Shown here piece by piece: positions 41,756 through 52,028 of a stretch of 64,000 nucleotides of DNA. Position 1 is the first letter of the stretch. The number at the start of each line of letters is the position of its first letter. A program made the translations under genes and the position numbers. The DNA is taken from positions 992,001 through 1,056,000 of the forward strand of contig NW_026973566.1 of NCBI RefSeq assembly GCF_963855985.1. The letters are read 5' to 3'. The stretch comes from Ostrinia nubilalis (taxonomy: Eukaryota > Arthropoda > Insecta > Lepidoptera > Crambidae). The notes under the pieces were generated by a model. That model had not been told where the DNA came from, made no database searches, and saw only the letters and a program-made list of their open reading frames with translations.

Positions 41756-43675
41756 ATGTCGTCATACACTCGCAGCAAATCCAGAAACATCGGGCCCGAT
41801 AATAAAGTACCACGGGGAAACTCTACGCGCCGTCAACAAAGATTGCCGTCGTGTGAGGAAGAACGACGCATGGAAGAGGAACGACATCAACGAGAAGTAT
41901 CGGCGCCCAGTACGATGAATCTGTCACATCCTGCTACAGATTCGGGCATCGCAGAATCACGCTTCAACGTACAGTCGCCTTCCAGTTCCAGTCAACACGG
42001 CAACCCGGAGGCTATAGTTCCTGAGATCCCGTTAGAAGGAGGGACGGTGCACGATCACACAATACGTCGTGCACCCGAAACCTGCAGTACGCCGACAGAA
42101 AATAGCACGCGCCCGAAAAATAGCACGCGCACTGACAAAACCACGTGCTCCGAATACACCACGTGCACCGGAAACACCACGTGCATCGAAAACACCACGT
42201 GCACAGAAAATACCACACGCTCCGTCACGCCCCGGACCCTCCGCCGCGCGGCCACCGCAGCGTCCGCAGCCCACAGTGTGTCGTCCCGGTCGAGTCACGC
42301 TCAACGAGAAGCAGCGCGTCGCCGCATCGAGTACGAAGCGGAGCTTGAGTTGTTTAAATCGAAACAACGCCTAGCTCAAATGAAAAAGGCGATGCAGCTA
42401 GCCGAGTTAGAAGCTGATGAAGAACTCGAGGATGAACCACCCGAACGAAACCGTGAGTCGCTTGTTGGGGAGTGGGTTGAGAAATCGCCCTTCAACGTTG
42501 CAGAAGAGACACTTTATCGCCCTCGCATGGAGTTTCCGCGACGACAAGCAGCGATACACGTGCCTGCGGCGGAAGAGCGTCGCGATACGTCGAGGGAGCG
42601 CCGTTTGCCGATCGAAGACTTGGCCGCTGCACTTCATTCAATTGCGAAGCCGCGTCCTACACCGCGCGCCTTCTACGAGCTGCCAAACTTTTACGGGGAC
42701 CCTGCGGATTGGCTCTTCTTTAAAAGAAGATACGAGGAGTCATCGGCCACGTACGAGTTCAAGCCGTCGGAAAACTTGGCAAGAATTCAAATGGCGGTGC
42801 AAGGCAAAGCTAAGGAGCTCATTGAAGATTTGCTCCGCACTAGCACAAACCCGAACGAGTTAATACAAGTGCTAGATCGAACATATGGAAACCCGCATAC
42901 GTTACTTCAATGTGCAATGGCGAAAATCAGAAGCTTGCCCCACGTCGCTGATAACGATAGTGTAGCACTACGAAACTTTAGTGCCGCAGTCCGTTCATGT
43001 GTGTCTACATTGAAGAACATAAAGGCGGACGGATACTTGAACAACCCTTAGTTAGTGCAGGAGTTATTAGACAAGCTCACGCCCGCACAACGCACGGAAT
43101 ACATCAAGTTTGCCCGGCGAGTTTCATCGGAAGTGAACATCGACTCGCGAGTGTCACCGACCTTAACTGTGCTAGTGGAGTTCCTAGAAGAGCTGGCCAA
43201 TACAGCTGCGTTTTTGGTGTCTACTGACATGGGTGGAGCACCTTCAAAGCCGAATCTACCCAAGTCTACGTACCAAAGTAGACAGCCAGCAAATACGTCG
43301 ACTGCACGTCAACCGAACCGAGTAGTACACAAAGTGATGGAAGTCACTGAAAAAGAACCGGAAGTAGTGTGCGAGTTGTGTGAAGGACAACATCGGTTGC
43401 CAAGCTGCAGTGAATTTGTGAAAATGGAACCTGATAAGAAGTGGGACTTAGTTAAGAAACATAAACTTTGTTTCAAGTGCCTGGTGAGGAAACATAATCG
43501 CCTGTCGTGCCGAGCGAAAAAGTGCGGCAAGTGCGATTATAATCACCATCAGTTGTTACACGTGACGAAGAAACCGACAACTGACGAGCCCGACGAGTCG
43601 CCACCAACCGAAAAAGTAACGAATTTAGGCGAGAAACGAATGAAAAGTTATACCGGTAACAGTGAAAAATGGTGA
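41756..43675 (+). pseudogene. BEL-2 gag with one nonsense codon
   Basis: I choose the ATG at 41,756 (MSSYTRSKSRNIG), after the primer site. Upstream codons in this frame lie in the LTR. The N-terminal part is low-complexity and includes a Thr/Cys repeat made of ~15-18-bp units (42,105-42,215, TTC-type tripeptides) and an Arg/Glu-rich helix. DUF1759-like YELPNFYGDPADWLFFKRRY starts near 42,670. A TAG at 43,049-43,051 (NNP*LVQEL) interrupts. CCHC-like CELCEGQHRLPSC and CFKCLVRKHNRLSC follow. The frame changes near 43,640-43,665 before the protease. Confidence 0.85.
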
Positions 43676-45350
43676 TATCGAGCAACAAACGTACGCACTA
43701 CTAGACGATGGCGCCACGGTGTCATTAATCGACAGCTCAATGGCGGTCAACATAGACGGACCGAAGTCACCGCTGCACATCGTTAGTGCTGGTGGCCATT
43801 CGGTCATTGACCGGGGGTCGAGAAGTGTCAGAGTGGAGCTACGTGGGCCTAACAACAAAAGCCACATGCTTACTATGCGCACGATCAACGCAATCAAATT
43901 GCCGCCACAGACCATACCGGAGGAAGTGATAAGTCGATGCAAGCATCTACGGAGTCTGGGCTGCACCGCGATGAAGAGCGCTGAGCCTCTGTTGTTGATC
44001 GGACAGGACAACTGGGAGCTTATCGTTGGAGGCGATGTCAGAAGAGGAAAATCCGGACAGCCGGTGGCATCCCTCACTGAATTAGGGTGGGTGTTACACG
44101 GTCCAATTGGAAAAATGGGAAACATCGAATCCGTCAACCACGTTTCCGACTTAAACGAATTGGTGGAACAGAAATTCGAATTGGATTCAATTGGAATCAC
44201 AGAAGTGAAGCGCAATAATCTTGAGGACGTCAAGACTACAACAATCCTTAAGAATACTGCGAAGTTCACCGAAAAAGGATGGTCGCAAGATAAGTCCATC
44301 TGGTTTAGTGGGCCGGCATTCCTGCGCAAAGAGGGATGGCCTATGGAAGCTGCTGCTGAATGCACTCCTGACGCAAACATCGAGCTTCGAGCGACGCCAG
44401 TTTGCGTGACAGCGGAAGCCCTGGAGCCGACGATAGATGTCACGAGGTTTTCTTCGTGGACACGCGCCGTACGTACTACTGCGCGTGTACTAGCGTCGCT
44501 GCGCCGACCGAAGACGAACACCTGCTCTATCACAGGAGAATTGATCGATGAAGCGGAGACCTACTTGATAAAACAGTCGCAAAAGACGGCATTTTCATTG
44601 GACCTGAAAAAGATCAAGATAGGCGAGCCATTACCTTCGCAGAGCTGCCTGAAGAATTTGGACCCAATGCTCGATGAAGACGAACTGCTACGCGTAAGGG
44701 GAAGGCTGGGGACCGCTGATATTCCCTACGAAGAACGCCACCCCATCATTCTGGACGGCCGAGATCGAACTACCGAGCTACTGGTACAGCATTACCACTG
44801 CCGAAGCCTTCACGCTAATAACGAGACTGTGGTAAATTTGCTCCGTGAAAAGTTCTGGATCATCAAGCTGCGGCCGACAGTAAAACGAGTGGCGCAGAAC
44901 TGCCAACTTTGCCGTGTGCGGAAAGCACGCCCAACACCGCCCAAGATGAGAGACCTTCCACCAGCAAGGATGATGCATCACAGGCGGGCCTTCACTCAGT
45001 GCGGCATCGATTATTTCGGACCCATGGAGGTTACCATCGGGAGAAGGCGAGAGAAACGCTGGGGTGTGGTCCTGACATGCTTAACCACGCAGGCCATTCA
45101 CTTGGAGAGCGCCGTATCACTCAGCGCTGACTCAGCAGTCATAGGTTTATCACTGCGAAGGTTTATCGCTCGTCGAGGTAAACCAGAGATGATATATAGG
45201 GACCGAAGAACGAACTTCATAAACGCCGACCGTGAACTGAAAACCGCGTTTAAAAAGGAACAACAACTAGAAGAAGAGGCAACCACAAAGGGGATCCAGC
45301 GGAGCTTCACCTCGCCGGCATCACCACACATGAGCACGGTGGCTAAAATA
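43662..45350 (+). pseudogene. BEL-2 protease joined to broken integrase
   Basis: The frame opens with YALLDDGATVSLID (protease Asp) and SPLHIVSAGGHSV. It then passes from LVEQKFELDSIGI straight to KSIWFSGPAFLRKEGWPM, a segment that in complete elements follows RNase H. The whole RT and RNase H (~2 kb) is therefore gone without loss of frame. Integrase zinc residues (HYHCRSLHA, CQLCRVRKA) and the first Asp (QCGIDYFGP) remain. The second Asp region reads YRDRRTNF rather than SDNGTNF. After SPASPHM a second deletion removes the Glu region. Confidence 0.88.
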
Positions 45351-45393
45351 ATATTTGCCTACGTAGCAACTACGCTGGAAGTGGACGGAAACA

Positions 45394-45582
45394 GTGCCAC
45401 CGCTTCAGCCAGGCGACGTCGTGATCGTCGTAGACGGTGCTCTACCCCGCAACGTGTGGCTGCGCGGGATAATGGAAAAGGTGTACCCTGGCGCGGACGG
45501 GCAGGTTCGAGTTGCGGACGTGCGGACTTCCCATGGAGTGCTACGGCGACCAGCTACAACGATCGCGGTTCTACCTACGTAA
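45394..45582 (+). pseudogene. BEL-2 C-terminal DUF5641-like remnant, different frame
   Basis: LQPGDVVIVVDGALPRNVWL, GIMEKVYPGADGQ, VRVADVRTSHGVLRRP are the C-terminal module of BEL polyproteins, out of frame with the protease-integrase part because of the deletion at ~45,335. Confidence 0.8.
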
Positions 45583-45626
45583 AATATATAATGTTTCGGA
45601 CTTAAGCCCTCAACCAGGGGGTGGAA

Positions 45627-45871
45627 TGTTAACGGTAGAACCTCTGTAGTAGAATTTCTAAACAAAGTAACCATTGTCTATTGTTATTAGAGTAAGATGG
45701 ACTGGGGCGTGAGCGAGACAAAGATAACAATTGTCCGTTGCTTTGATTGTGTGAGCTCATGCCTCAGTCGCCGTTTGAACACGCTATTACTGTCACGTTT
45801 GGATCGAGCCCTGTGTTTCATTTGCTGACCTGCCCTTCGACGTTAATCAACCCCGCGTCCTGTCTTCTACA
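45627..45871 (+). repeat. BEL-2 3' LTR (245 bp)
   Basis: See the 5' LTR. One base shorter in a T-run. Confidence 0.95.
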
Positions 45872-45876
45872 CACAT
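45872..45876 (+). repeat. Target-site duplication CACAT (right) of BEL-2
   Basis: Partner of 41,471-41,475. Confidence 0.9.
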
Positions 45877-46248
45877 TTTGATAAAAAATATTCATTTCGA
45901 TAGATTTACTATTTTTACGGTCGAAAAAACGAGATATGAGTTTCAGAGTCTAAGTAAGTTGTAGATTGTAGAAGTTGGACTACCAACTTGACAAGATGAA
46001 TTATGCTTTACATACTGAATAAGTTTGTCAATGTCGTTCATTATAACTCGCATACCACGTTTATTTATTTTACCCGAGTACCTTGAGAACATCTCATAAG
46101 AGCAGCTTATGTTTTTATTTGAATCTAGCAAATAACAATACTGATGAATATCATTATCTTTGTTAAACAGCTCATTAAAACTCTCAATCCTCTTATTAAA
46201 GATATCAGACTCAAAACTATACTTAAAGCTAGGTACACATATAATAAC

Positions 46249-46259
46249 ATTCGTATGTT
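46249..46259 (+). repeat. Target-site duplication ATTCGTATGTT (left) of the RTE insertion
   Basis: The same 11 bases recur at 46,538-46,548. Counting it once restores the ORF1 frame. Confidence 0.9.
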
Positions 46260-46537
46260 CATCATCATCATCATCATCATTTCAGCCACAGGACGTCCAC
46301 TGCTGAACATAGGCCTCCCCCAATGCTTTCCATGTTGATCGATTGGTAGCGGCCTGCGTCCAGCGCTTCCCTGCTACCTTTACGATGTCGTCGGTCCACC
46401 TTGTAGGTGGACGTCCCACGCTGCGTTTTCCGGTACGCGGCCTCCATTCCAGAACCTTTCTGCCCCATCGGCCGTCAGTTCTGCGTACTATGTGCCCTGC
46501 CCATTGCCACTTCAGCTTGCTAATACGTCGGTTGCTA
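46260..46537 (-). mobile_element. RTE-clade LINE, heavily 5'-truncated copy in LINE F ORF1
   Basis: On the minus strand ~270 bp carry the same C-terminal coding end as 3-290 (WAGHIVRRTDGRWGRKVLEW onward) and end in an ATG-repeat tail at 46,260-46,277. About seven extra bases at the 5' junction (near 46,531-46,537) lie before the 11-bp target duplication. The shared part looks identical to the window-start copy. Confidence 0.88.
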
Positions 46538-46548
46538 ATTCGTATGTT
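46538..46548 (+). repeat. Target-site duplication ATTCGTATGTT (right)
   Basis: Partner of 46,249-46,259. Confidence 0.9.
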
Positions 46549-47605
46549 GCACAGCCAAAATTCTTTGCCTCAAAATGTTTACCATTTCCTTATAATTTTT
46601 TGTCATATTAAAATCATTATTTCCTATCATAATTATACAGTAGTCATTAAGTGTGAAATGTTCAAGCTTTTCTTGTAGTCCCTCCGAAAGTTGTTCTATA
46701 CCACCCCCCGGCGTGCGGTAATGACAGCAAGTTGACTTTTCCACAAAATGGTTTGTCACTAAGGACGAAACGCTGCGCTGTTCAATACTACTGATTAGAC
46801 AAACTTTTGGAGCCTCTCTATGTTTCATCTTTGCGGCGTTGTCTGCAGATGTGCTCTCATAAGTCACAACTTTAGGTGTCAGAATGGGTTCATTTCTTGA
46901 AGGCGCCATCTCTTTAGATGTCTTTTTCTTAGAATTATTCAGTTGGTTTCTTTTTGATTCCTTCCTTTTGCCTTGGTGTACCAGTGGAGTGGACATATAT
47001 GGATAATGGTCTTTACTTTTATTGATATCGCCAACAGTAACAGTTTTCAATAATTTTATGACTCTATCTTTTTCCTGATTTTTCTTCTGCAGATCTAGAT
47101 TCATAGAATTTAGATTCTCAATCTCATTATTTGCGATATCCAATTCATTCTTTAATCTCTTTATTTCCGTTTGAAGTTCGTGAATGTACAGGTTTTCACA
47201 GGTATTTCCATCAGGTAAGCTGTTGTAACTTTTTGTTTGAGGAGGCGTCTCATTCATAGATAGGAAGGATCCAGTAAGATCAGGCAGAGAAATTTGATTT
47301 TTGTTTCTACGCAAGGTAACAAAATTACTATCATCTTGTGGTATTTCCAATCTTGTTTCCACTTCCAATGATCCGAAAGAATTTTCGGTCGGAATATTTA
47401 TTTGTACCTGTTCTTCATGTGGAGTCTCTTTATTAAATCTACAATCATCACATTTACATTTCTTCCTATTTTCAGATGACATAAGGTAGAATAACTTTTC
47501 TCCTATGCTAGTGCAGTCCAGATGGTAGCTCAGATGACATTCTAAACATGTGATGAAATCTCGCTTTAGTATTTCCTTCTTACATTTATTGCAATTCAAA
47601 GCCAT
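46549..47605 (-). pseudogene. LINE F, ORF1: PHD finger, coiled coil, esterase-like domain
   Basis: Starts MALNCNKCKKEI at 47,605. Residues ~5-55 hold a C4HC3-type PHD finger (CNKC ... CLEC ... YHLDC ... CKCDDC). Residues ~130-190 form a coiled coil (LQTEIKRLKNELDIANNEIE onward). A basic linker follows. From ~residue 255 an esterase-like fold is suggested by KVCLISSIEQRSV and MIGNNDFNM. The frame is open to the RTE insertion. ORF1 proteins with PHD and esterase domains are known for CR1-group LINEs. It would bind LINE RNA, and the esterase role is unclear. Confidence 0.75.
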
Positions 47606-48250
47606 TGTAAAAGTTCAACAAAACACCAAAACTATTTATTTATTATAAATAGACTTCTAACGCCATCTAGCGACGTGTGAAAAAGACTATAGTTCACTAA
47701 TCGTTCGCTGAAGCGCGCTGCACCCGCGGAGGTCAAAGTTCACTTTGTTGTTTGTTTGTGAACACTAAAATCAGTTATGTGATTTTAAAAATCCCGCACT
47801 GTTCACTGGTGTTTTATGTGTTTATAGAGTATTCTTCCAGCACTTGTTGATTTGTAGTCAGTATTATTAACTATTGTCTATTGTTTCTATAGTTTTTAAA
47901 CATTTATTTTTGACATTTTGTTTTGAGCTTTTTGTTTATTTCTTCTGAACGTACACAGCCACAAACACTCTCACACACTAATTATACACTATAAAGTTTG
48001 TATTTATAACTGTTCTCGAACTATTTTACCATTTTGTATTTATTAGATATTTTTTATTACGGAGCTGATGTTTACTTGTCTGCGCCCTCTAGCGGAGGTA
48101 CATAATAATACGTGACGGATGTAAATAGACTAAAACTATTAGAATTGCTTAAATAGACTTCCTGAATTCCTTGTCGGTTTACCTTGTAGGTACTCGTTTA
48201 GTAGAATTCGGGCGGTGAGCTTAAAATAAGATTTCATCTTAGGAAAGGAA
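47606..48250. other. Probable LINE F 5' untranslated region, then unassigned
   Basis: GCCATCTAGCG and CGCCCTCTAGCGG occur at 47,660 and 48,086. No open frame. The LINE F start cannot be fixed because no other copy is in the window. The last ~130 bp before 48,250 may be old flank. Confidence 0.4.
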
Positions 48251-48254
48251 GGAA

Positions 48255-48846
48255 TATAAAAAAAACAGAGGATATATGGGGCATATCAACAGACATAATA
48301 AAACCCATCATTCCTCTTATAGCTCCCCATTTAGCTCATATATTTAATGAATGTATTAACGAAGGTCAGTTCCGCACCCTGATGAAACATAGTAAAATCA
48401 TACCATTATTTAAAGCAGGAGACAAAAGTGACCCATCCAACTTTAGACCTATATCGATACTACCTGCGCTCAGTAAAATATTCGAAAAAATTATTTTCAA
48501 TCAACTACTGTCTCATTTTAACTTAAATAAACTGTTTCATGAAAAACAATATGGGTTCACAAAAGGGAAAAGTACGACCGATGCAGGGGTTGCTCTTATC
48601 AAACACATTTTCGATGCTTGGCAGGAGAAAAAAGATGCTATTGGTGTATTTTGTGACTTATCGAAGGCGTTTGACTGTGTTGATCATCAAACTCTGTTAT
48701 TTAAGCTAGAGCATTATGGCATATCAGGCAAGGCCTTAAGCCTATTACACTCTTACCTCTCAGACAGATTACAAAAAGTAAATATTCACGGAACTAACTC
48801 TTCAGGCGCCCCTCTAAAAATGGGAGTGCCCCAAGGCTCAATACTG
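48255..48846 (+). pseudogene. LINE E, ORF2 RT first part
   Basis: The frame runs from HLAHIFNECINEGQFRTLMK and IIPLFKAGDKSDPSNFRPIS through GVFCDLSKAFDCVDHQ to MGVPQGSILGP, where the Copia element interrupts. 5'-truncated near 48,250, without endonuclease. CR1-like group, related to LINE F. The plus-strand ATG at 48,382 is internal. Confidence 0.85.
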
Positions 48847-48851
48847 GGACC
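48847..48851 (+). repeat. Target-site duplication GGACC (left) of Copia
   Basis: GGACC here and at 53,182-53,186. Counting it once restores SILGPLLFLIYIND in LINE E. Confidence 0.92.
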
Positions 48852-48997
48852 TGTTAGATCTATATCAAAATAATTTATTATAAACACTAGCGCCATCCAA
48901 TGTAGGCTGTATATTTATGTGTACCTGGCTCCTGTCTTGTCTATGCTATTTAAAAATAAAAGTTAGTCTGTGGAAAACCGTCTCCCGTGTTTCAATA
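48852..48997 (+). repeat. Copia 5' LTR (146 bp)
   Basis: TGTTAGATCTATATC...GTGTTTCAATA, identical by eye to 53,036-53,181. It ends in TA rather than the usual CA. Confidence 0.95.
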
Positions 48998-49012
48998 GGT
49001 TATGGGCCCAGC
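48998..49012 (+). other. Copia primer binding site, initiator tRNA-Met half
   Basis: GGTTATGGGCCCAGC directly follows the LTR and is complementary to the anticodon-stem region of initiator tRNA-Met, as in Drosophila copia, which primes from a cut tRNA half. Assigned from memory of that primer. Confidence 0.8.
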
Positions 49013-49058
49013 GCAATAATTTACGGAAATAAATTAGTATATTGTGCAGAAAGTAAAA

Positions 49059-52028
49059 ATGTCGACGTCGGGTTATCTAGTAAATGTGCCGAAACTCAAA
49101 GGAAGAGAAAATTACGACGATTGGGCGTTCGCTACAAGTAATTTTTTGCTACTCGAGGGTATCGACATAGAAAACCTACGGTCGGTTAGTGAAGCTGAGA
49201 TGAAGAAAGCCAAAGCAAAACTCGTGATGACCATCGACTCTTCGTTATATGCGCATATCAAGAGTGAGACTACAGTGGAAGGCGTATGGAACAAGTTGAA
49301 AAAACTATTTGATGACAACGGGTATCAGCGAAAAATCAGTTTGCTTCGAACGTTGATCTCAATTCGCCTTGAAAACTGCGATTCCATGACAACCTACGTA
49401 TCTCAAATGGTCGAGACGGCGCAAAAACTGAAAGGAACGGGTTTTGAGATCACGGATGAATGGATCGGATCATTACTTTTGGCTGGACTCCCAGATAAGT
49501 TTTCACCAATGATAATGGCGGTAGAACATTCAGGCATCGCCATTAACGCTGACGTCATAAAGACAAAATTACTTGACATGGGTGACGAGGTTGGCACTAC
49601 TGGAACAGACTCTGCATTTTGGTCGACGAAACAGCGGTCGAAAAGTGGCAACACTAACCGCGGCTTCAAACCATCACAAGTGTCAATGTCAACGTCAAAT
49701 GACATAACATCTAACAGTAAACAAATAAGATGCTATAATTGCAAGAAAATTGGTCATTATAAAAACAAATGCCCCGAATTGAGAGTTAAGAAAGTTGTGA
49801 ATGCTTTTAGTGCTGCGTTTTTCAACGGGAATTTTAGCACAGAAGACTGGTACGTTGATTCGGGCGCAAGTGCACACATGACGCCAAATCAAGAATGTTT
49901 ACTGCGAACGAGACCTATGCATGAAAACAAAGAAATAGTAGTTGCAAATCAAACAACTATGCCTGTAGTTAGTGTTGGGGAAACACAGATAACGACAAAT
50001 GTGAATGGTTCTCAGTATGATGTGACTGTGAAAAATGTGTTGTACATACCGAAACTCACAACAAACTTGCTGTCTGTAAGCCAATTGATAAAAAATGGCA
50101 ACAGAGTAGACTTCAAAACGGATGTTTGCCTGATATATAATCAAGTAAATGAACTTGTTGGCGTTGCAAACATGACAAATGGTGTGTACAAGCTGCAAAC
50201 AGTGAAATCAGAGAGTTTACTGTCGGGGATGACTATGTGGCATAGAAGACTAGGACACATAAACAGTAAGTCCTTAGAAAAAATGAAAGATGGTGCTGTT
50301 GAAGGAATTTCATATGTGAAAAAGGCAGAAATCAACAGATCGAACTGCATAGTGTGCTGTGAAGGCAAACAGACAAGATTACCGTTTCCACAAAGCAGTC
50401 ATAGAAGTGAAAAAGTCCTAGAATTGGTGCATGCTGATGTATGTGGCCCGATGGAAACTAAATCCATTGGATTATCAAGATACTTCTTGCTTTTCGTGGA
50501 TGACTACAGCAGGATGTCGTTTGTTTATTTTATGAAGAACAAAAGTGAAGTGTTTTCACACTTTAAAGAGTTCAAGCTCATGGTTGAGACACAGACAAAT
50601 TCCAAAATCAAGACCTTAAGGACAGATAACGGCACAGAGTTTTGCTCTAATGAAATGAAGAATCTCCTGAAACAATGTGGAATCATTAATCAGCGTACAA
50701 ACCCGTATAGTCCTGAACAAAATGGAATGTGTGAAAGATTCAATCGAACAATAGTAGAAAGAGCTAGATGTCTTCTGTATGATGGCAAGATGGAGAAGAA
50801 GTTCTGGGCAGAAGCAGTTCACACAGCGGTGTATTTGAAGAACAGAACATTAGCTTCAGGATTGAACCAGAAAACTCCATATGAACTCTGGACTGGCCGA
50901 AAGCCAAATCTTAGTCACATACGGATCTTCGGAAGCACAGTGATGACTCATGTCCCAAAAGAAAAACGGTTAAAGTGGGACAAGAAGGCTGAAAAACTTT
51001 ACCTTGTGGGATATGCAGATAACGTCAAGGGTTACCGACTATACAACCCTGCCACTAACAAGGTAATCACAAGCCGGGATGTTACTATCATGGAGCCAAG
51101 TGCTGATCCAGAAATATCACAAGTTGTTTTGAGTGAAGGTGAGACATCTGGTGATACAGAGAAGCACCAAGATTCTGACAACTGTTCCGATTCAGAGGAA
51201 TCTGTAGATACAGTGATAGGAAATGAAGACAGTACCTATGTAGAAGAAGAAAGTGCAACCAGTTCTTCAGATGATGACCCTGGCAGCTTACCCATTAGAG
51301 AGTTGAAGAGTATTACTCAGTCAGCTCAGCCTGAAAAGGCAGTAAGAGAAAGAAAAAAACCTGACAGATACGGTTATAGCAGTATGTGTGTTGAAGCAGA
51401 TGTCAATTTGTGTGAAGACCAGATAACATACGAAGAAGCTTTGAATGGACCGGAGTCAGTAGAATGGTGTAAAGCTATGCAGGAGGAGCTTCAATCTTTT
51501 GAAGACATTCAAGCATGGGAAGTCGTAGACAGGAGTGAAGCTGATAGAGTAGTGCAGTGTAAGTGGGTTTTTAAGAAAAAGCTTGAAAGTGATGATAGAG
51601 TGCGGTATCGGGCGAGACTGGTCGCGAAAGGTTTCTCACAAAAAGAAGGTGTGGACTACACAGAGACATATTCCCCAGTGGTTCGTTACTCTACTTTAAG
51701 GCTTTTAATTGGTATGAGTGTAAAACTTAATTTCACAATTGCTCACTTTGATGTAACTACAGCATTCTTAAATGGCTACCTGAACGAAAATGTATACATG
51801 CAAGCTCCACCAAATTTAGAATGTAAAGAAAATTGTGTTCTGAAATTAAAACGTGCGATTTATGGTCTGAAACAATCAGCCAGAGCGTGGAATATGAGAG
51901 TAAATGATTGTTTATTAAAGTTAAACTTTACTAAGTCACAACTAGAACCATGTTTGTATTTTAAAAAATGTAAAAAGGAGCAAATCATAATAGCTATTTT
52001 TGTTGATGATTTTTTTAATATTTTATAA
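49059..52028 (+). CDS. Copia gag-pol: Gag, protease, integrase, RT (to the catalytic motif)
   Basis: I prefer the ATG at 49,059 (MSTSGYLVNVPKLKG) to the one at 49,044, since Copia Gag proteins start this way. Gag has the CCHC knuckle CYNCKKIGHYKNKC at ~49,732. Protease has DWYVDSGASAHM (Asp at 49,857). Integrase zinc MWHRRLGHINSKSL...CIVCCEG is followed by D-D-E at 50,436 (HADVCGP), 50,625 (TDNGTEF) and 50,733 (NGMCERFNRT), with 35 residues between the last two. RT shows FDVTTAFLNG, YGLKQSARAWN and IFVDD, then runs out of frame at the T7 run (52,010-52,016). Confidence 0.95.
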   Translation: MSTSGYLVNVPKLKGRENYDDWAFATSNFLLLEGIDIENLRSVSEAEMKKAKAKLVMTIDSSLYAHIKSETTVEGVWNKLKKLFDDNGYQRKISLLRTLISIRLENCDSMTTYVSQMVETAQKLKGTGFEITDEWIGSLLLAGLPDKFSPMIMAVEHSGIAINADVIKTKLLDMGDEVGTTGTDSAFWSTKQRSKSGNTNRGFKPSQVSMSTSNDITSNSKQIRCYNCKKIGHYKNKCPELRVKKVVNAFSAAFFNGNFSTEDWYVDSGASAHMTPNQECLLRTRPMHENKEIVVANQTTMPVVSVGETQITTNVNGSQYDVTVKNVLYIPKLTTNLLSVSQLIKNGNRVDFKTDVCLIYNQVNELVGVANMTNGVYKLQTVKSESLLSGMTMWHRRLGHINSKSLEKMKDGAVEGISYVKKAEINRSNCIVCCEGKQTRLPFPQSSHRSEKVLELVHADVCGPMETKSIGLSRYFLLFVDDYSRMSFVYFMKNKSEVFSHFKEFKLMVETQTNSKIKTLRTDNGTEFCSNEMKNLLKQCGIINQRTNPYSPEQNGMCERFNRTIVERARCLLYDGKMEKKFWAEAVHTAVYLKNRTLASGLNQKTPYELWTGRKPNLSHIRIFGSTVMTHVPKEKRLKWDKKAEKLYLVGYADNVKGYRLYNPATNKVITSRDVTIMEPSADPEISQVVLSEGETSGDTEKHQDSDNCSDSEESVDTVIGNEDSTYVEEESATSSSDDDPGSLPIRELKSITQSAQPEKAVRERKKPDRYGYSSMCVEADVNLCEDQITYEEALNGPESVEWCKAMQEELQSFEDIQAWEVVDRSEADRVVQCKWVFKKKLESDDRVRYRARLVAKGFSQKEGVDYTETYSPVVRYSTLRLLIGMSVKLNFTIAHFDVTTAFLNGYLNENVYMQAPPNLECKENCVLKLKRAIYGLKQSARAWNMRVNDCLLKLNFTKSQLEPCLYFKKCKKEQIIIAIFVDDFFNIL
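52010..52016 (+). other. T7 homopolymer at the Copia frame break
   Basis: Just after the FVDD codons. The next frame continues the RT correctly, so one base was gained or lost here. Confidence 0.8.

Larger units (their letters stand above)
41476..45871 (+). mobile_element. BEL-2: BEL/Pao derivative lacking RT and RNase H
   Basis: 4.4 kb with near-identical 245/246-bp LTRs, CACAT duplication, a primer site close to tRNA-Tyr and a polypurine-like AGGGGGTGGAA before the 3' LTR. Gag, protease and the amino part of integrase remain. The RT/RNase H region is deleted in frame and the integrase is broken. Since the LTRs differ by one base, the defective form itself must have moved recently, with enzymes supplied by another element. 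Confidence 0.9.
45872..46259 (-). pseudogene. LINE F, ORF1 C-terminus and ORF2 start (first part)
   Basis: Minus strand: ORF1 resumes at NVIICVPSFKYSFE just inside the RTE insertion and runs to its stop at 45,943 (TIYNLLRL). About 47 bp downstream ORF2 begins at MNIFYQNV near 45,896 and is cut by BEL-2 after QNV, resuming as CGVTNKNPEL at 41,475. So the ORF1-ORF2 gap is ~45 bp. The ORF1 segment is the end of an SGNH-esterase-like domain. Confidence 0.75.
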
